A stretch of DNA of 64,000 nucleotides from Candidatus Schneideria nysicola (GTDB lineage Bacteria > Pseudomonadota > Gammaproteobacteria > Enterobacterales > Enterobacteriaceae), in assembly GCF_019923565.1 (NCBI RefSeq), contig NZ_CP074435.1:33089-97088 (forward strand), read 5' to 3'. Below, piece after piece: positions 39,877 to 50,018 of this stretch. Within the stretch, counting starts at the first letter, position 1; every line of letters starts with the position of its first letter. The notes under the pieces are model-generated. The model searched no databases, was not told the DNA's origin, and was given only the letters and a program-made list of their open reading frames with translations. A program made the translations under genes and the position numbers.

Positions 39877-41037
39877 ATGAATCAATATTTATTTACATCA
39901 GAATCGGTTTCTGAAGGTCATCCTGATAAAATTGCAGATCAAATTTCCGATACTATTCTAGATTCTATTTTAGTTCAAGATCCTACTGCTCGAGTAGCCT
40001 GTGAGACTTATATAAAAAGTGGTATGGTATTAGTTGGAGGAGAAATTACAACTAATAGTTATATTAATGTTGAAGAATTAGTTCGTAGTACAATTAAAGA
40101 TATTGGTTATACTCATCCAGATATGGGATTTGATGCTAATTCTTGTGCTGTATTAAATATCATTGGAAAACAGTCTGTAGATATCTGTTCAGGAATTAAT
40201 CGTATTAATTTATTAGAACAAGGTGCAGGAGATCAAGGATTAATGTTCGGATATGCATCAGATGAAACGGATGTATTAATGCCAGCTCCTATTACTTATG
40301 CTCATCTTTTAGTAGAAAAACAATCTCAATTACGTAAGAATGGGATATTGCCTTGGCTTAGGCCAGATGCTAAAAGTCAAATTACCTTTATTTATGAAAA
40401 TAGAAAAATAGTAGGTATAGATACTGTAGTTTTTTCTACTCAACATACTGAAGATATTTCATTATCACTACTTCGAGAAGCAATAATTGAAAAAATAGTG
40501 AAATCGGTTTTACCAAAAAAATGGATTTTATCTAATACAAAATTTTACATTAATCCAACAGGACGTTTTGTTATAGGAGGTCCAATGGGGGACTGTGGTT
40601 TAACCGGCAGAAAAATTATCGTTGATACTTATGGAGGAATGGCTAGGCATGGAGGAGGAGCTTTTTCAGGAAAAGATCCCTCTAAAGTTGATCGTTCTGC
40701 TGCGTATGGTATGAGATATATAGCAAAGAATATAGTAGCGGCTGGATTAGCTAGTCGTTGTGAAATACAAGTTTCTTATGCTATTGGTATAGCTGAACCT
40801 CTATCCTTATCTATTGAAACGTTCGGAACAGGTAAAATTTCAGATCATATTTTAATAAAATTAATAAAAAATTTTTTTGATTTACGTCCTTATGGTTTCA
40901 TATCTATGTTAAATTTACTAAATCCTATTTATAGAGAAACTGCGACATATGGACATTTTGGTAGAGAAAAATTTCCTTGGGAAAAAGTAGATAAAGCACT
41001 ATTATTACGCGATGCAGCTGGATTAAAAATAGAATAA
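39877..41037 (+). CDS. metK: S-adenosylmethionine synthetase MetK
   Basis: Makes S-adenosylmethionine from Met and [23 protein letters not shown] (residues 6-25), [16 protein letters not shown] (near 117), [24 protein letters not shown] (near 228, partial) and the methionine-site [19 protein letters not shown] near residue 258 are intact. 386 aa versus 384. It stands alone between ribE and pgl. Its end and the convergent pgl end both read ATAGAATAA, forming a 9-bp inverted repeat across the junction. Confidence 0.98.
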   Translation: MNQYLFTSESVSEGHPDKIADQISDTILDSILVQDPTARVACETYIKSGMVLVGGEITTNSYINVEELVRSTIKDIGYTHPDMGFDANSCAVLNIIGKQSVDICSGINRINLLEQGAGDQGLMFGYASDETDVLMPAPITYAHLLVEKQSQLRKNGILPWLRPDAKSQITFIYENRKIVGIDTVVFSTQHTEDISLSLLREAIIEKIVKSVLPKKWILSNTKFYINPTGRFVIGGPMGDCGLTGRKIIVDTYGGMARHGGGAFSGKDPSKVDRSAAYGMRYIAKNIVAAGLASRCEIQVSYAIGIAEPLSLSIETFGTGKISDHILIKLIKNFFDLRPYGFISMLNLLNPIYRETATYGHFGREKFPWEKVDKALLLRDAAGLKIE

Positions 41038-41068
41038 TTATTTTTTATCACAGATGTTATTAATTTTT

Positions 41069-42070
41069 TTATTCTATAGTTAATATCCATACAAAAATTG
41101 GTTCGATTCCAACTTTATAGCGTGATATTAATACTAAATTACCTTTTTCTCTATTAATTTTATAGAAAGCAATACAATTACTTTTTTGACCAGCTACAAT
41201 TAAAAAATTATTGCTATCATCAATATTAAAACCTCTAGGTTGTTTTTCCGTTTTTTGACAACCAACTAAAAATAATTGATCACCCTCCTTTGATATATTA
41301 AAATAGTAAATAGTATTTGTAGATCGATCACTACAATATAACCAACGATTATCAGATGTTATATGAATATCTGCTGCCCAACATTTTCCTATAAAGTTTT
41401 TAGGAATAAAATCTATTATTTGTATAATTTTAGGTATTTCTTTTTCAATTTTAAAAACACAAATTGTATTATTTAATTCATTAATAACATAGGCATATTT
41501 TCCATTAGAATGGAATACCATATGTCGAGGACCTGAACCTAATGGAAGATAAATATTTTTTGAATTAGTATTAATTAAATATTCATCTTTCGATTTACTA
41601 ATATAAAATAGTTTAATCATATCTTCTTTTAGACAAGGAACCCATATTATTTTATTAATAGAATCAAAATTAACAGAATGGCAAGTAGTTATATTATAAA
41701 GAGTATTAATAGCATAAGAAGGAAGACTATTTTTTTGTATTGGATATACACTAATAGAATTTTTACTATAAGATGCACAATATAAGATAGTTCCTTCTAA
41801 ATTTGTACTTAAGTAAGTGGGTTTCCCATAGGTTTGAACTATCCCAACTTGATGTAATAATCCATTATTATCAATATAATAACTAACAATACTATATTGG
41901 GGATATATTCCAATATAAAGATATTTCTTATTTGGATGAACTGTAATAGGTTGTCCTTTTCCAGGTACATCAACAATTTGTATTAGAGTCAGAGTATTAT
42001 GTTCCGTATTGATTTTCCAAACATATATTTGTTGACTTTCAGGATTAGATATATAGATTATTTTTTTCAT
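41069..42070 (-). CDS. pgl: 6-phosphogluconolactonase Pgl (YbhE type)
   Basis: Beta-propeller lactonase that hydrolyses 6-phosphogluconolactone in the oxidative pentose phosphate pathway. The family start KKIIYISNPESQQIYVWKIN is kept. Blade motifs recur, for example GKGQPITVHPNKKYLYIG near residue 37, LGSGPRHMVFHSNGKYAYVINE near residue 181 (partial) and QPRGFNIDDSNNFLIVAG near residue 282. 333 aa versus 331 in E. coli. It is divergent from pdxB, with 64 nt between the starts. Confidence 0.92.
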   Translation of the reverse strand: MKKIIYISNPESQQIYVWKINTEHNTLTLIQIVDVPGKGQPITVHPNKKYLYIGIYPQYSIVSYYIDNNGLLHQVGIVQTYGKPTYLSTNLEGTILYCASYSKNSISVYPIQKNSLPSYAINTLYNITTCHSVNFDSINKIIWVPCLKEDMIKLFYISKSKDEYLINTNSKNIYLPLGSGPRHMVFHSNGKYAYVINELNNTICVFKIEKEIPKIIQIIDFIPKNFIGKCWAADIHITSDNRWLYCSDRSTNTIYYFNISKEGDQLFLVGCQKTEKQPRGFNIDDSNNFLIVAGQKSNCIAFYKINREKGNLVLISRYKVGIEPIFVWILTIE

Positions 42071-42134
42071 ATATTATAAATATAACTTATTTTACATATT
42101 TTATATACAAAAAATTATAAATTTGGAGTACTAA

Positions 42135-43271
42135 GTGGTTAATATTCTTGTAGATGAAAATATTCCTTATGCCAAAACTATTTTTTCTGGATTTGGTAAT
42201 ATTCAATATATTCCAGGCCGTAATATTTCAGCAAAAATGTTAAAAGGAATTGATGCCTTAATAGTTCGATCTGTAACACGTGTTAATAGTACTTTATTAC
42301 AAGATAGTCAAGTAAAATTTGTTGGTACAGCTACGTCAGGAACAGATCATATAGATAAAGAATGGCTAGAAAAATCTGGTATTTCTTTTGCTGTCGCTCA
42401 GGGTTGTAATGCAATTGCAGTCGTAGAATATGTATTGTCTGTTCTTTTATGGTTAGCAAAAAGAGATAATTTTTTTTTATGTGAGAAAACTATTGGAATT
42501 ATAGGTGTTGGTAATATTGGACGTGTTTTATATGAAAAACTAAAAATACTAGGAATTCATACACTACTATGTGATCCACCTTTAGAAGAATTAGGAGTAT
42601 CTGGTAATTGGTCTTCATTAGAAAAAATCATTTCTGAATCAGATATATTAACATTTCATATCCCATTAACCTATACTGGAAAATATGCCACATGGCATAA
42701 AATAGATGAAGAATTTTTATCTACATTACCAGAAAAACGTATATTAATTAATACTTGTCGTGGATCTATAATAGACCAAAGAGCACTTCTTAAAGTTTTA
42801 GAAAAAGGTAAATTATTAAATGTTATTTTAGATGTTTGGGAAAATGAACCGAACATATCTATTCCATTACTTAATCAAATAGATATTGGGACACCACATG
42901 TTGCTGGTTACACTATTGAAAGTAAAATACGAAGTATAATTAAAATATTTAATGACTACCTTTCTTTTATTAATCAACCAAATCCTATAAAGAAATCAAT
43001 ATTAGACTACTATTCATATTTACCAGAATACCAAAATAAAATATATTATTTACATAATATTTTAGAAGAAAAAGACTTATGTAAATTAGCACACATATTA
43101 TACAATCCAGAATATGATGATATTAAACTTCGTCAATTAGCTTCTTCTGGAGGATTTGATGATATACGTAAAAGTTATTACAATCGTCGAGAATGGTCTT
43201 CCTTATGTATTAAAACAGATATAAATTTGAATAAAGAAAAACTTGCTTCTTTAGGTTTTTGTATTATTTAA
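42135..43271 (+). CDS. pdxB: Erythronate-4-phosphate dehydrogenase PdxB
   Basis: Second step of DXP-dependent vitamin B6 synthesis. The N-terminal ILVDENIPYAK, VGTATSGTDHID near residue 68, the Rossmann GIIGVGNIGRVLYEKL near residue 121, the catalytic Arg in NTCRGSIIDQ near residue 212 and HVAGYTIESK near residue 254 match PdxB. 378 aa in both this protein and E. coli. The start is GTG with GGAG 7 nt upstream; the next in-frame ATG is far inside the protein. truA follows after 27 nt; usg, which separates them in E. coli, is missing. Confidence 0.95.
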   Translation: MVNILVDENIPYAKTIFSGFGNIQYIPGRNISAKMLKGIDALIVRSVTRVNSTLLQDSQVKFVGTATSGTDHIDKEWLEKSGISFAVAQGCNAIAVVEYVLSVLLWLAKRDNFFLCEKTIGIIGVGNIGRVLYEKLKILGIHTLLCDPPLEELGVSGNWSSLEKIISESDILTFHIPLTYTGKYATWHKIDEEFLSTLPEKRILINTCRGSIIDQRALLKVLEKGKLLNVILDVWENEPNISIPLLNQIDIGTPHVAGYTIESKIRSIIKIFNDYLSFINQPNPIKKSILDYYSYLPEYQNKIYYLHNILEEKDLCKLAHILYNPEYDDIKLRQLASSGGFDDIRKSYYNRREWSSLCIKTDINLNKEKLASLGFCII

Positions 43272-43298
43272 TAAAAAAATTTTATTTAAGAGGTAAGA

Positions 43299-44099
43299 GT
43301 GTCTGATAAAAAAATTAATAAAATGGCATTAGGTATTGAATATAATGGAAATACTTATTGTGGTTGGCAAAAGCAAAATAATAAGCTAAGTATTCAAGCT
43401 TGTATTGAAAAAGCTATATCTACTATTGCTAATGAATCCATTACTATATCTTGTGCTGGTCGTACGGATGCAAAAGTCCATGCTATTGGACAAGTTATCC
43501 ATTTTGAAACATATTCTAACAGAAAAATATCAGCATGGATTAGAGGAGTCAATACGTATTTACCAAAAGATATTGCTGTAGTTTGGGTAAAAGAAGTTTC
43601 TCCCTATTTTCATGCTCGATTTAGTGCCGTTGCAAGACGTTATTTATATATAATATATAATAAAAAAATACGTTCCGCAATATTCTCTAATCAAGTTGCA
43701 TATTATCCATTTTTTTTAAAAGAAAAAATTATGGAAAAAGCTGGACAGTGTTTACTAGGAGAAAATGATTTTTCTGCTTTTCGTTCTGCAAAATGTCAGT
43801 CTAATACTCCCTACAGAAATATATTTCATATTCGAATTAATCGTAATGGAGGATATATTATTATTGATATTAAAGCCAATTCTTTTTTATATCATATGGT
43901 ATGTAATATTATAGGTTGTCTTATTGAGATTGGTTCTGGGAAAAAACCAGAAAGTTATATTGCGAAAATTTTATACTCTAAGAAAAGACCAATGGATGCT
44001 ATTCCTGCATATCCAGAAGGACTTTATTTGTTTGAGGTTGATTATCCAGCTCATTTTGAAATTCCATCTAGAAAAAAAGAAAATTTTTTTATATTATAG
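43299..44099 (+). CDS. truA: tRNA pseudouridine(38-40) synthase TruA
   Basis: Isomerises uridines 38-40 in the anticodon arm. GIEYNGNTYCGWQKQ near residue 12, the catalytic Asp in CAGRTDAKVHAIGQVIHF (near residue 58), ARRYLYIIYNK near residue 114 and NSFLYHMVCNIIG near residue 196 are present. 266 aa versus 270. The start is GTG with AGAGG 9 nt upstream; an in-frame ATG eight codons later (MALGIEYNG) also matches the family and is an alternative. dedA, the next gene in E. coli, is absent and accD follows. Confidence 0.94.
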   Translation: MSDKKINKMALGIEYNGNTYCGWQKQNNKLSIQACIEKAISTIANESITISCAGRTDAKVHAIGQVIHFETYSNRKISAWIRGVNTYLPKDIAVVWVKEVSPYFHARFSAVARRYLYIIYNKKIRSAIFSNQVAYYPFFLKEKIMEKAGQCLLGENDFSAFRSAKCQSNTPYRNIFHIRINRNGGYIIIDIKANSFLYHMVCNIIGCLIEIGSGKKPESYIAKILYSKKRPMDAIPAYPEGLYLFEVDYPAHFEIPSRKKENFFIL

Positions 44100-44136
44100 A
44101 AACTATTAGATTTATTATTAGATAGGTTAAATACTA

Positions 44137-45006
44137 ATGAGTTGGATTGAACGCATTTTAAGTAAAAAAAATATTTCTCCAATACGTAATAAAACTCATA
44201 TTCCTGAAGGGATATGGACAAAATGTGATAGTTGTTATCAAATACTATATCGTGCAGAATTAGAACGTAATATGGAAGTATGTCCAAAGTGTGATCATCA
44301 TATGCGTATGAATGCTCGTTTACGTTTAGCTTCTTTTCTAGATAGAGAAAGTAGTTTAGAAATTGGAAGTGAATTAGAACCTAAAGATATTTTAAAATTC
44401 AAAGACTTAAAAAAATATAAAGATCGTCTAATAGCTGCACAAAAAGCAACTAAAGAAAAAGATGCACTTATAGTGATGCGTGGAACATTATATAGTATGC
44501 CTATAGTTGTAGCGTGTTTTGAATTTGCCTTTATTGGTGGTTCGATGTCTTCTGTGGTAGGAACTCGTTTTGTTTATGCGGTTGAGAATGCCATTCAATA
44601 TAAATGTCCATTGATATGTTTTTCTGCTAGTGGAGGTGCACGTGTTCAAGAAGCATTAATATCATTAATGCAAATGGCTAAAACTAGTGCTGCTTTATCT
44701 AAATTACGAGAGCATAGATTACCTTATATTTCAGTTTTAACTGATCCTACTATGGGAGGAGTTTCTGCTAGTTTAGCAATGTTAGGTGATATTAATATTG
44801 CAGAACCTAAAGCATTAATTGGTTTTGCTGGACCACGTGTGATAGAACAGACTGTACGTGAGAAATTACCTGCAGGATTTCAACGTAGTGAATTTTTACT
44901 TGAAAAAGGGGTGATAGATATTATTATTCGTCGTCCTGAAATACGTTTACGTATTGCCAATTTAATAGCAAAATTAACTAATTTTTCTAAAATAGAAGAG
45001 AAATAA
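44137..45006 (+). CDS. accD: Acetyl-CoA carboxylase carboxyltransferase beta subunit
   Basis: With AccA forms the carboxyltransferase that makes malonyl-CoA for fatty acids. The N-terminal four-cysteine zinc finger (CDSCYQ near residue 29, CPKCDHH near residue 48) is intact. The crotonase-like core has [21 protein letters not shown] near residue 162 (partial) and [17 protein letters not shown] near residue 207. 289 aa versus 304; the loss is at the C-terminus. accD-folC order is ancestral. Confidence 0.97.
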   Translation: MSWIERILSKKNISPIRNKTHIPEGIWTKCDSCYQILYRAELERNMEVCPKCDHHMRMNARLRLASFLDRESSLEIGSELEPKDILKFKDLKKYKDRLIAAQKATKEKDALIVMRGTLYSMPIVVACFEFAFIGGSMSSVVGTRFVYAVENAIQYKCPLICFSASGGARVQEALISLMQMAKTSAALSKLREHRLPYISVLTDPTMGGVSASLAMLGDINIAEPKALIGFAGPRVIEQTVREKLPAGFQRSEFLLEKGVIDIIIRRPEIRLRIANLIAKLTNFSKIEEK

Positions 45007-45041
45007 TATGTTATTGATAAAATTAGGAAACAATATTTTCC

Positions 45042-46349
45042 ATGAAAATTAAGAATGAATATATCACAATTGATTCATCATTAAAAGAATGGTTAATCTA
45101 TATAAATAATATACATCATAACTCTATCGATCTTTCCCTTGATAGAGTTCGTCTAATTGCAGAAAAATTAGATCTTTTCTATCCAGCTCCTATAATTATT
45201 ACTGTAACGGGTACCAATGGGAAGGGTACTACTTGTTGTCTTATTGAAAAGATATTAATAGCTAATAAAATTAGAGTAGGGGTTTATAGTTCACCTCATC
45301 TTATAAATTATACTGAACGAGTACGTATACAAGGAGAGACACTTTCAGAATTTATACATAAAGAATCTCTTTACAAAATTGATAAAAATAGAGATAAAAT
45401 TTCATTAACTTATTTCGAATTTTGTACCTTATCAGCGCTAAATATTTTTAAAAAATTTCCATTAGATGTTGTTATTCTTGAAGTAGGAATGGGTGGACGT
45501 TTAGATGCCACTAATATTATAGATGCAGATGTATCAGTAATAACATCTATAGCTTTAGACCATACTAAATGGCTGGGTTTGGATCGTAATAGCATAGCTA
45601 AAGAGAAGGCCGGAATTTTTAGAAAAGGAAAGTTAGCTGTTATTGGTGAGAAAGATAGACCACAATCATTAGATATAGCTATAAAAGAAATTGGTGCACA
45701 GATGTTTGCTTGTGATTTAAATTGGAGTTGGGATTTTGCTAAAGAAGTCGATAAATCTTGCTGGTATTGGTGGAAAGATCAATATAATAATAGAAAAATA
45801 TTACCATATCCTAAGAATAATATACCATTGGCTAATGCAGCTACTGCATTAGCTACTTTAGATTGTTTACCATTTAGAATATCTAAAAATGCAATTCAAT
45901 ATGGTTTATCTAATACCTTCTTAATGGGAAGATTGCAAATTATAGAATATAAACCATTAATATTATTAGATGTTGCTCATAATCCACATGCAGCTAATTA
46001 TTTAGCACATTTTTTGAAAACACAGTTAGAAAAAATGAATATAGTAGGAAAAATTTTTGCAGTGGTAGGAATGTTCATTGATAAAGATATTTTGGGCACC
46101 CTCTCTGCTTTAGGCGATTATGTCTCAACATGGTATTTATCAACTTTAAATCATCCACGTGGAGCTACTTCTGATCAACTTGCTTTTTATCTTAAAAAAA
46201 TAAAAAGAAATAATCAAAATATGCATCTCTTTAATGATGTAATTAGTGCATGGAACCAAGCAAAAGAAGATACCTCATTAGAAGACTGTATAGTGGTCTA
46301 TGGATCTTTCCATACTGTATCAGAAATAATAAAATCTATTAATCACTAA
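45042..46349 (+). CDS. folC: Dihydrofolate synthase / folylpolyglutamate synthase FolC
   Basis: Adds Glu to dihydropteroate and extends folate polyglutamate tails. The Mur-ligase-type P-loop VTGTNGKGTTC is near residue 50. The omega-loop SSPHLINYTERVRIQGE near residue 78, LEVGMGGRLDATNI near residue 147 and LLDVAHNPHAANYL near residue 307 match FolC. 435 aa versus 422. It follows accD by 35 nt and precedes cvpA; dedD, normally between folC and cvpA, is missing. Confidence 0.96.
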   Translation: MKIKNEYITIDSSLKEWLIYINNIHHNSIDLSLDRVRLIAEKLDLFYPAPIIITVTGTNGKGTTCCLIEKILIANKIRVGVYSSPHLINYTERVRIQGETLSEFIHKESLYKIDKNRDKISLTYFEFCTLSALNIFKKFPLDVVILEVGMGGRLDATNIIDADVSVITSIALDHTKWLGLDRNSIAKEKAGIFRKGKLAVIGEKDRPQSLDIAIKEIGAQMFACDLNWSWDFAKEVDKSCWYWWKDQYNNRKILPYPKNNIPLANAATALATLDCLPFRISKNAIQYGLSNTFLMGRLQIIEYKPLILLDVAHNPHAANYLAHFLKTQLEKMNIVGKIFAVVGMFIDKDILGTLSALGDYVSTWYLSTLNHPRGATSDQLAFYLKKIKRNNQNMHLFNDVISAWNQAKEDTSLEDCIVVYGSFHTVSEIIKSINH

Positions 46350-46373
46350 TCTATTTTTTACTTTACTAATTTT

Positions 46374-46856
46374 ATGAATGTGATCGATTCTTTAATTATT
46401 TTTATCATTATATTCTTTTCTATTAAAAGTTTAATTCGAGGGATCACACAAGAGTTATTATCTTTAGTATCTCTACTATGTGCACTGTATATCTCTATAT
46501 ACTATTATAATGATTTTTCTATTTATTTTAATCATTTTAATGATAAATTTATTCAAAATGGACTTGCAAGTATTTTTTTATTTTTATCAACAATGATTAT
46601 TGGAATAACTATATATTCCTTAATAAAAAAAATTATAGATAGAGCAGGTCTTTCTAGTATTGATAGAATATTCGGTCTATTTTTTGGTATAGCTAAAGGC
46701 ATTTTTATTATTTCGATAGGATTATGTCTTATTGAAACTTTTATGGATGTTTCCCAAAATAAAGAATGGATACAATCCGATTTAATTCCTAAATTTACTA
46801 GAATTAATCGATTAAATTTTTATTTATTTGATAGATGGATTATGTTTGAAAAATAA
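46374..46856 (+). CDS. cvpA: CvpA family inner-membrane protein
   Basis: Four-helix membrane protein named for its role in colicin V production; later work links it to envelope and bile-salt tolerance. The opening NVIDSLIIFIIIFFSIKSLI and RGITQELLSLVSLL near residue 23 match E. coli CvpA, as does the helix pair around DRIFGLFFGIAKG near residue 99. 160 aa versus 162. purF, which follows in E. coli, is gone and ubiX begins 37 nt later. The start has no visible ribosome-binding site. Confidence 0.9.
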   Translation: MNVIDSLIIFIIIFFSIKSLIRGITQELLSLVSLLCALYISIYYYNDFSIYFNHFNDKFIQNGLASIFLFLSTMIIGITIYSLIKKIIDRAGLSSIDRIFGLFFGIAKGIFIISIGLCLIETFMDVSQNKEWIQSDLIPKFTRINRLNFYLFDRWIMFEK

Positions 46857-46893
46857 ATATTGTATGATGATTTGACTTATTGGAAAAAATAAA

Positions 46894-47466
46894 ATGAAAC
46901 GTTTTATTGTGGGTATTAGTGGAGCGAGCGGAGCTATATATGGTGTCCGTTTATTACAAGTACTAAATAAATTAGAAGATATTGAAGTACATTTAATTTT
47001 AACCGATTCTGGTTTAAAAACACTAGAAATAGAAACGTCTTTCACTAAATCAGAAATAACAAGATTAGCGGAATTCGTACATGATAATAATAATACCGCG
47101 GCAAATATTAGTTCGGGTTCCTTTAAAACTATTGGGATGGTAATTGTACCATGTTCTGTTCGAACTCTTTCAGGTATTGTCAATAGTTATAGTAATAATC
47201 TCTTAATTCGTTCTGCAGATGTAATATTGAAAGAAAAACGTAAATTACTCTTATGTGTAAGAGAAACACCTTTACATATTGGGCATTTGACACTTATGAC
47301 TACTGCCGCAAAATTAGGTGCGATTATTATGCCACCTTTGCCCGCATTTTACTATAAACCTCAAAAATTAAGTGATATTATTAATCAAACAGTGAATAGG
47401 ATACTAGATCAGTTAAATATTGATTTACCTCATGATCTATTTCAACGTTGGCAAGGAGCGCGCTAA
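46894..47466 (+). CDS. ubiX: Flavin prenyltransferase UbiX
   Basis: Makes prenylated FMN, the cofactor of UbiD-type decarboxylases, from FMN and dimethylallyl phosphate. FIVGISGASGAIYGVRLLQV (residues 3-22), VIVPCSVRTLSGIVNSYSNN (near 88), LLCVRETPLHIGHL near residue 122 and the C-terminal QRWQGAR match the family. 190 aa versus 189. Its place after cvpA (purF deleted) is ancestral, so it is the housekeeping copy. It could serve both a ubiquinone UbiD elsewhere and the decarboxylase at 11814. Confidence 0.97.
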   Translation: MKRFIVGISGASGAIYGVRLLQVLNKLEDIEVHLILTDSGLKTLEIETSFTKSEITRLAEFVHDNNNTAANISSGSFKTIGMVIVPCSVRTLSGIVNSYSNNLLIRSADVILKEKRKLLLCVRETPLHIGHLTLMTTAAKLGAIIMPPLPAFYYKPQKLSDIINQTVNRILDQLNIDLPHDLFQRWQGAR

Positions 47467-47481
47467 TCTCTTGCTTAAGAT

Positions 47482-48150
47482 TTAATTTAATTGAGATAGC
47501 TGTAACCGTGCTTTTTTTGCGGAATCGGTATTAGGATAGAACTGCATTATCTTTTTATAAATTGTTTTAGCTTGATCTTTCTGTCCTTTTTCCTGTATTA
47601 ATATACCTACTTTTAATAAAGCGTCAGGTACTTGGGGAGAAGACGCATATTTTTTAGCCAACAATGCAAAAAAGTATAATGCATCATCTTTTTTTCCTAT
47701 ATTAGAATAAATTTGACCTAAAAAGTAATGAGCCATAGGCTGATAGCTAGAATGAGGATGATCATGAATAAAAGATTTTAATGCTTCTATAGCTGGAATA
47801 TATTTTCTTTCATGCATTAGGGATACGGCCTTCTTATAAGAAAGACTCTCACTATTTAGATCCTCTTTGATTTTAGATAAGAAATATTGATTCTGCTCTA
47901 TTTTATTACGCAGTATATTCATCTCACTTTGGGTTTCTGATAAGTATTGTTGAAATTGCATTAACATTTCTGCATGAGCATGCGCCATCACTTCAATTTT
48001 ATCCATACGTTCTTCTATTATGGATTTCACGATGTGGAGATGTCGTATGGGGGGAGCTACAGAATCCATACGTATATGAGAAGCGTATGCGCTCCTCCAA
48101 CTAATTAAAATAAAAAAAAGGAAGGGAAGAAATAAAAAAATTTTTTTCAT
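47482..48150 (-). CDS. cpoB: Cell division coordinator CpoB (YbgF)
   Basis: Periplasmic TPR protein that couples Tol-Pal-driven constriction with septal murein synthesis by PBP1B. A signal peptide (residues 1-23, ending AYA) is followed by a trimerising coiled coil (about 40-90) and TPR-like repeats from residue 100 (MHERKYIPAIEALKSFIHDH; DDALYFFALLAKKY; KDQAKTIYKKIMQFYPN). 222 aa versus 263; the loss falls in the coiled-coil and linker part. Last gene of the tol-pal cluster, as in E. coli. Confidence 0.93.
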   Translation of the reverse strand: MKKIFLFLPFLFFILISWRSAYASHIRMDSVAPPIRHLHIVKSIIEERMDKIEVMAHAHAEMLMQFQQYLSETQSEMNILRNKIEQNQYFLSKIKEDLNSESLSYKKAVSLMHERKYIPAIEALKSFIHDHPHSSYQPMAHYFLGQIYSNIGKKDDALYFFALLAKKYASSPQVPDALLKVGILIQEKGQKDQAKTIYKKIMQFYPNTDSAKKARLQLSQLN

Positions 48151-48161
48151 ATTAGTAAACT

Positions 48162-48683
48162 TTAGTAAACTAATACGGCACGACGATTTTGCGCATAAGA
48201 CTTCTCATCATGTCCTAGTGCAAGAGGTTTTTCTTTTCCATAAGATAAAATCATGAGTTGATTAGATGAGACGCCTTTTCCCTGTAGATACATTTTTATC
48301 GTATTAGCTCTTTTCTCACCTAAGGCAATATTATACTCCGAAGTACCGCGTTCATCGGTATGACCTTCTATGAGTATTTTACAAAAAGGATGATTAAGTA
48401 AGAAATTAGCATGTTTATTCAATATAGGAAAGAAATCAAATTTGATTGAATATTGATTGAGATCAAAAAAAATAGTATTCTCTCTTTTTAGTTCCTGTAT
48501 ATTAAATCGAGTTATCTCATTCCAATATTGAGATTGATATTGAGATTGATGAGGAGTACTAGTACTATTGGGATCATAAGCTCTTGTATGAGAAACAGTA
48601 TATCTTGGATAACGGCATGCCGTCAATGTACAGACGACTCCTATTAAAAAAAATACTTTAAAAAAATTCGAATCAAATTGCAT
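48162..48683 (-). CDS. pal: Peptidoglycan-associated lipoprotein Pal
   Basis: Outer-membrane lipoprotein that binds peptidoglycan and TolB. The lipobox is LTAC (Cys near residue 22). The OmpA-like domain has [20 protein letters not shown] near residue 108, followed by [11 protein letters not shown] and [11 protein letters not shown] at the C-terminus. 173 aa in both this protein and E. coli. The linker contains a perfect 12-bp tandem duplication (48525-48548), giving a repeated Gln-Tyr-Gln-Ser pattern. Together with TolB and CpoB it shows a maintained outer membrane. Confidence 0.97.
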   Translation of the reverse strand: MQFDSNFFKVFFLIGVVCTLTACRYPRYTVSHTRAYDPNSTSTPHQSQYQSQYWNEITRFNIQELKRENTIFFDLNQYSIKFDFFPILNKHANFLLNHPFCKILIEGHTDERGTSEYNIALGEKRANTIKMYLQGKGVSSNQLMILSYGKEKPLALGHDEKSYAQNRRAVLVY

Positions 48684-48715
48684 GATATTTCCTAATCCTA
48701 AACATTATTTATAAT

Positions 48716-50002
48716 TTATAAATAGGGTGACCACGTAGGGAAAGTTATCTTCCCTTTACTACTCTCACTACTATCCAGGCAATTTTTATTATATTGCCCG
48801 TTTATTGAAATAATACATAACTTCGAGCATTGATTATCAATAGAACTGTAAGCAACCATAGTATCATTAGGTGATATACTAGGGTTTTCATCTATATTTT
48901 TATCTGTTGTTAAAAGAAACGTTTGACCACTTTGAATATCCATTTTGAGAATGTTTTGTTGTTTCTCTGCGTTTCTATTTACCATAATAATAAATCTCCC
49001 ATTATAACTCACTTTAGGATTTTGATTATGAACGGGATTCCATGTTAAACGTTTGTTCCATTCTTTTTTGTTAATATTAATTAAATAAACTTGAGGTATT
49101 CCACTTTGATCAGAAGTATAAGCGAGAGTTTGACTATCTGGAAACCAACTAGGTTCAGTATTATTACTATATCCACGGGTTATTTGATCAATATATCCAG
49201 AATATAAATCCATAACATATAAATGGAAAGTCCCACTTTTTGATAATACGAAAGCTAATTTTTTTCCATCCGGTGAGAAAGTAGGTGCCCCATTATGACA
49301 AGGATAGTTAGTCACTGGAGAAATAGATCTATTAACTAAATTTTGTATTACTATCGATGAACGATCTTTTTTAAAGATTACATAGGCTAATTTTGTTCCA
49401 TCTGCTGACCAAGCTGGAGACATCAATGGTTCCGTAGAACGATATATAATCTTAGGATTATAACCATCATAGTCCGCAATACAGAGAAGGTATAAATATC
49501 TATGGTTCTCATCATCCATAGATCGACGTATATAAGCAATACGTGTACAAAATGCACCTCTAATACCAGTTAAATTTTGAAATATATCATTACTAATAGT
49601 ATGTGCAGTCAAACGTAATCCTGATTTATCCGTATGATAATGATTATGTAACAATATTTTACCATACACATCTAAAATTTTATAGAAAAGTAGATATCTT
49701 TTACCATCATTCTCACTCTTTATTTTTCCACTAACCAAAATATCGACTTTATCAGAATAGTTCTTAATATTATCAACAATAATAGTACGAATTTTTCCAC
49801 TATTATGTAAATCATCTATAATAATTTTATCAATGTCAATGTTCTCTGGCCTCACTCCACACCCGTCCCAATGAAAGGGCATAATACCAATAGAATGAAT
49901 GGTATTTATACCATGCTTAATTTCAAGATGTACTTCCGCATAAACAAAATAAATCCATATAATTAGAAAAAAAGTAAAAGTGAAGGTGAAAATTCTTTGC
50001 AT
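48716..50002 (-). CDS. tolB: Tol-Pal system beta-propeller protein TolB
   Basis: Periplasmic protein that binds Pal and links it to TolA. The signal peptide spans residues 1-22 (ending VYA). The N-terminal domain has IGIMPFHWDGCG near residue 37. The six-bladed propeller has repeated SPAWSADGTKLAYV, APTFSPDGKKLAFVLSKSG and EPSWFPDSQTLAYTSDQSG motifs from residue 200. 428 aa versus 430. It sits in the unbroken tolQRAB-pal-cpoB order. Confidence 0.97.
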   Translation of the reverse strand: MQRIFTFTFTFFLIIWIYFVYAEVHLEIKHGINTIHSIGIMPFHWDGCGVRPENIDIDKIIIDDLHNSGKIRTIIVDNIKNYSDKVDILVSGKIKSENDGKRYLLFYKILDVYGKILLHNHYHTDKSGLRLTAHTISNDIFQNLTGIRGAFCTRIAYIRRSMDDENHRYLYLLCIADYDGYNPKIIYRSTEPLMSPAWSADGTKLAYVIFKKDRSSIVIQNLVNRSISPVTNYPCHNGAPTFSPDGKKLAFVLSKSGTFHLYVMDLYSGYIDQITRGYSNNTEPSWFPDSQTLAYTSDQSGIPQVYLININKKEWNKRLTWNPVHNQNPKVSYNGRFIIMVNRNAEKQQNILKMDIQSGQTFLLTTDKNIDENPSISPNDTMVAYSSIDNQCSKLCIISINGQYNKNCLDSSESSKGKITFPTWSPYL

Positions 50003-50018
50003 TATCTTAATCTTAAAT

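Noticed and set aside
41029..41077. 9-bp inverted repeat whose arms contain the stop codons of metK and pgl
   Set aside because: Both proteins happen to end in Ile-Glu, giving ATAGAATAA at each end. The 31-nt loop is too large for a convincing terminator, so coincidence is more likely.
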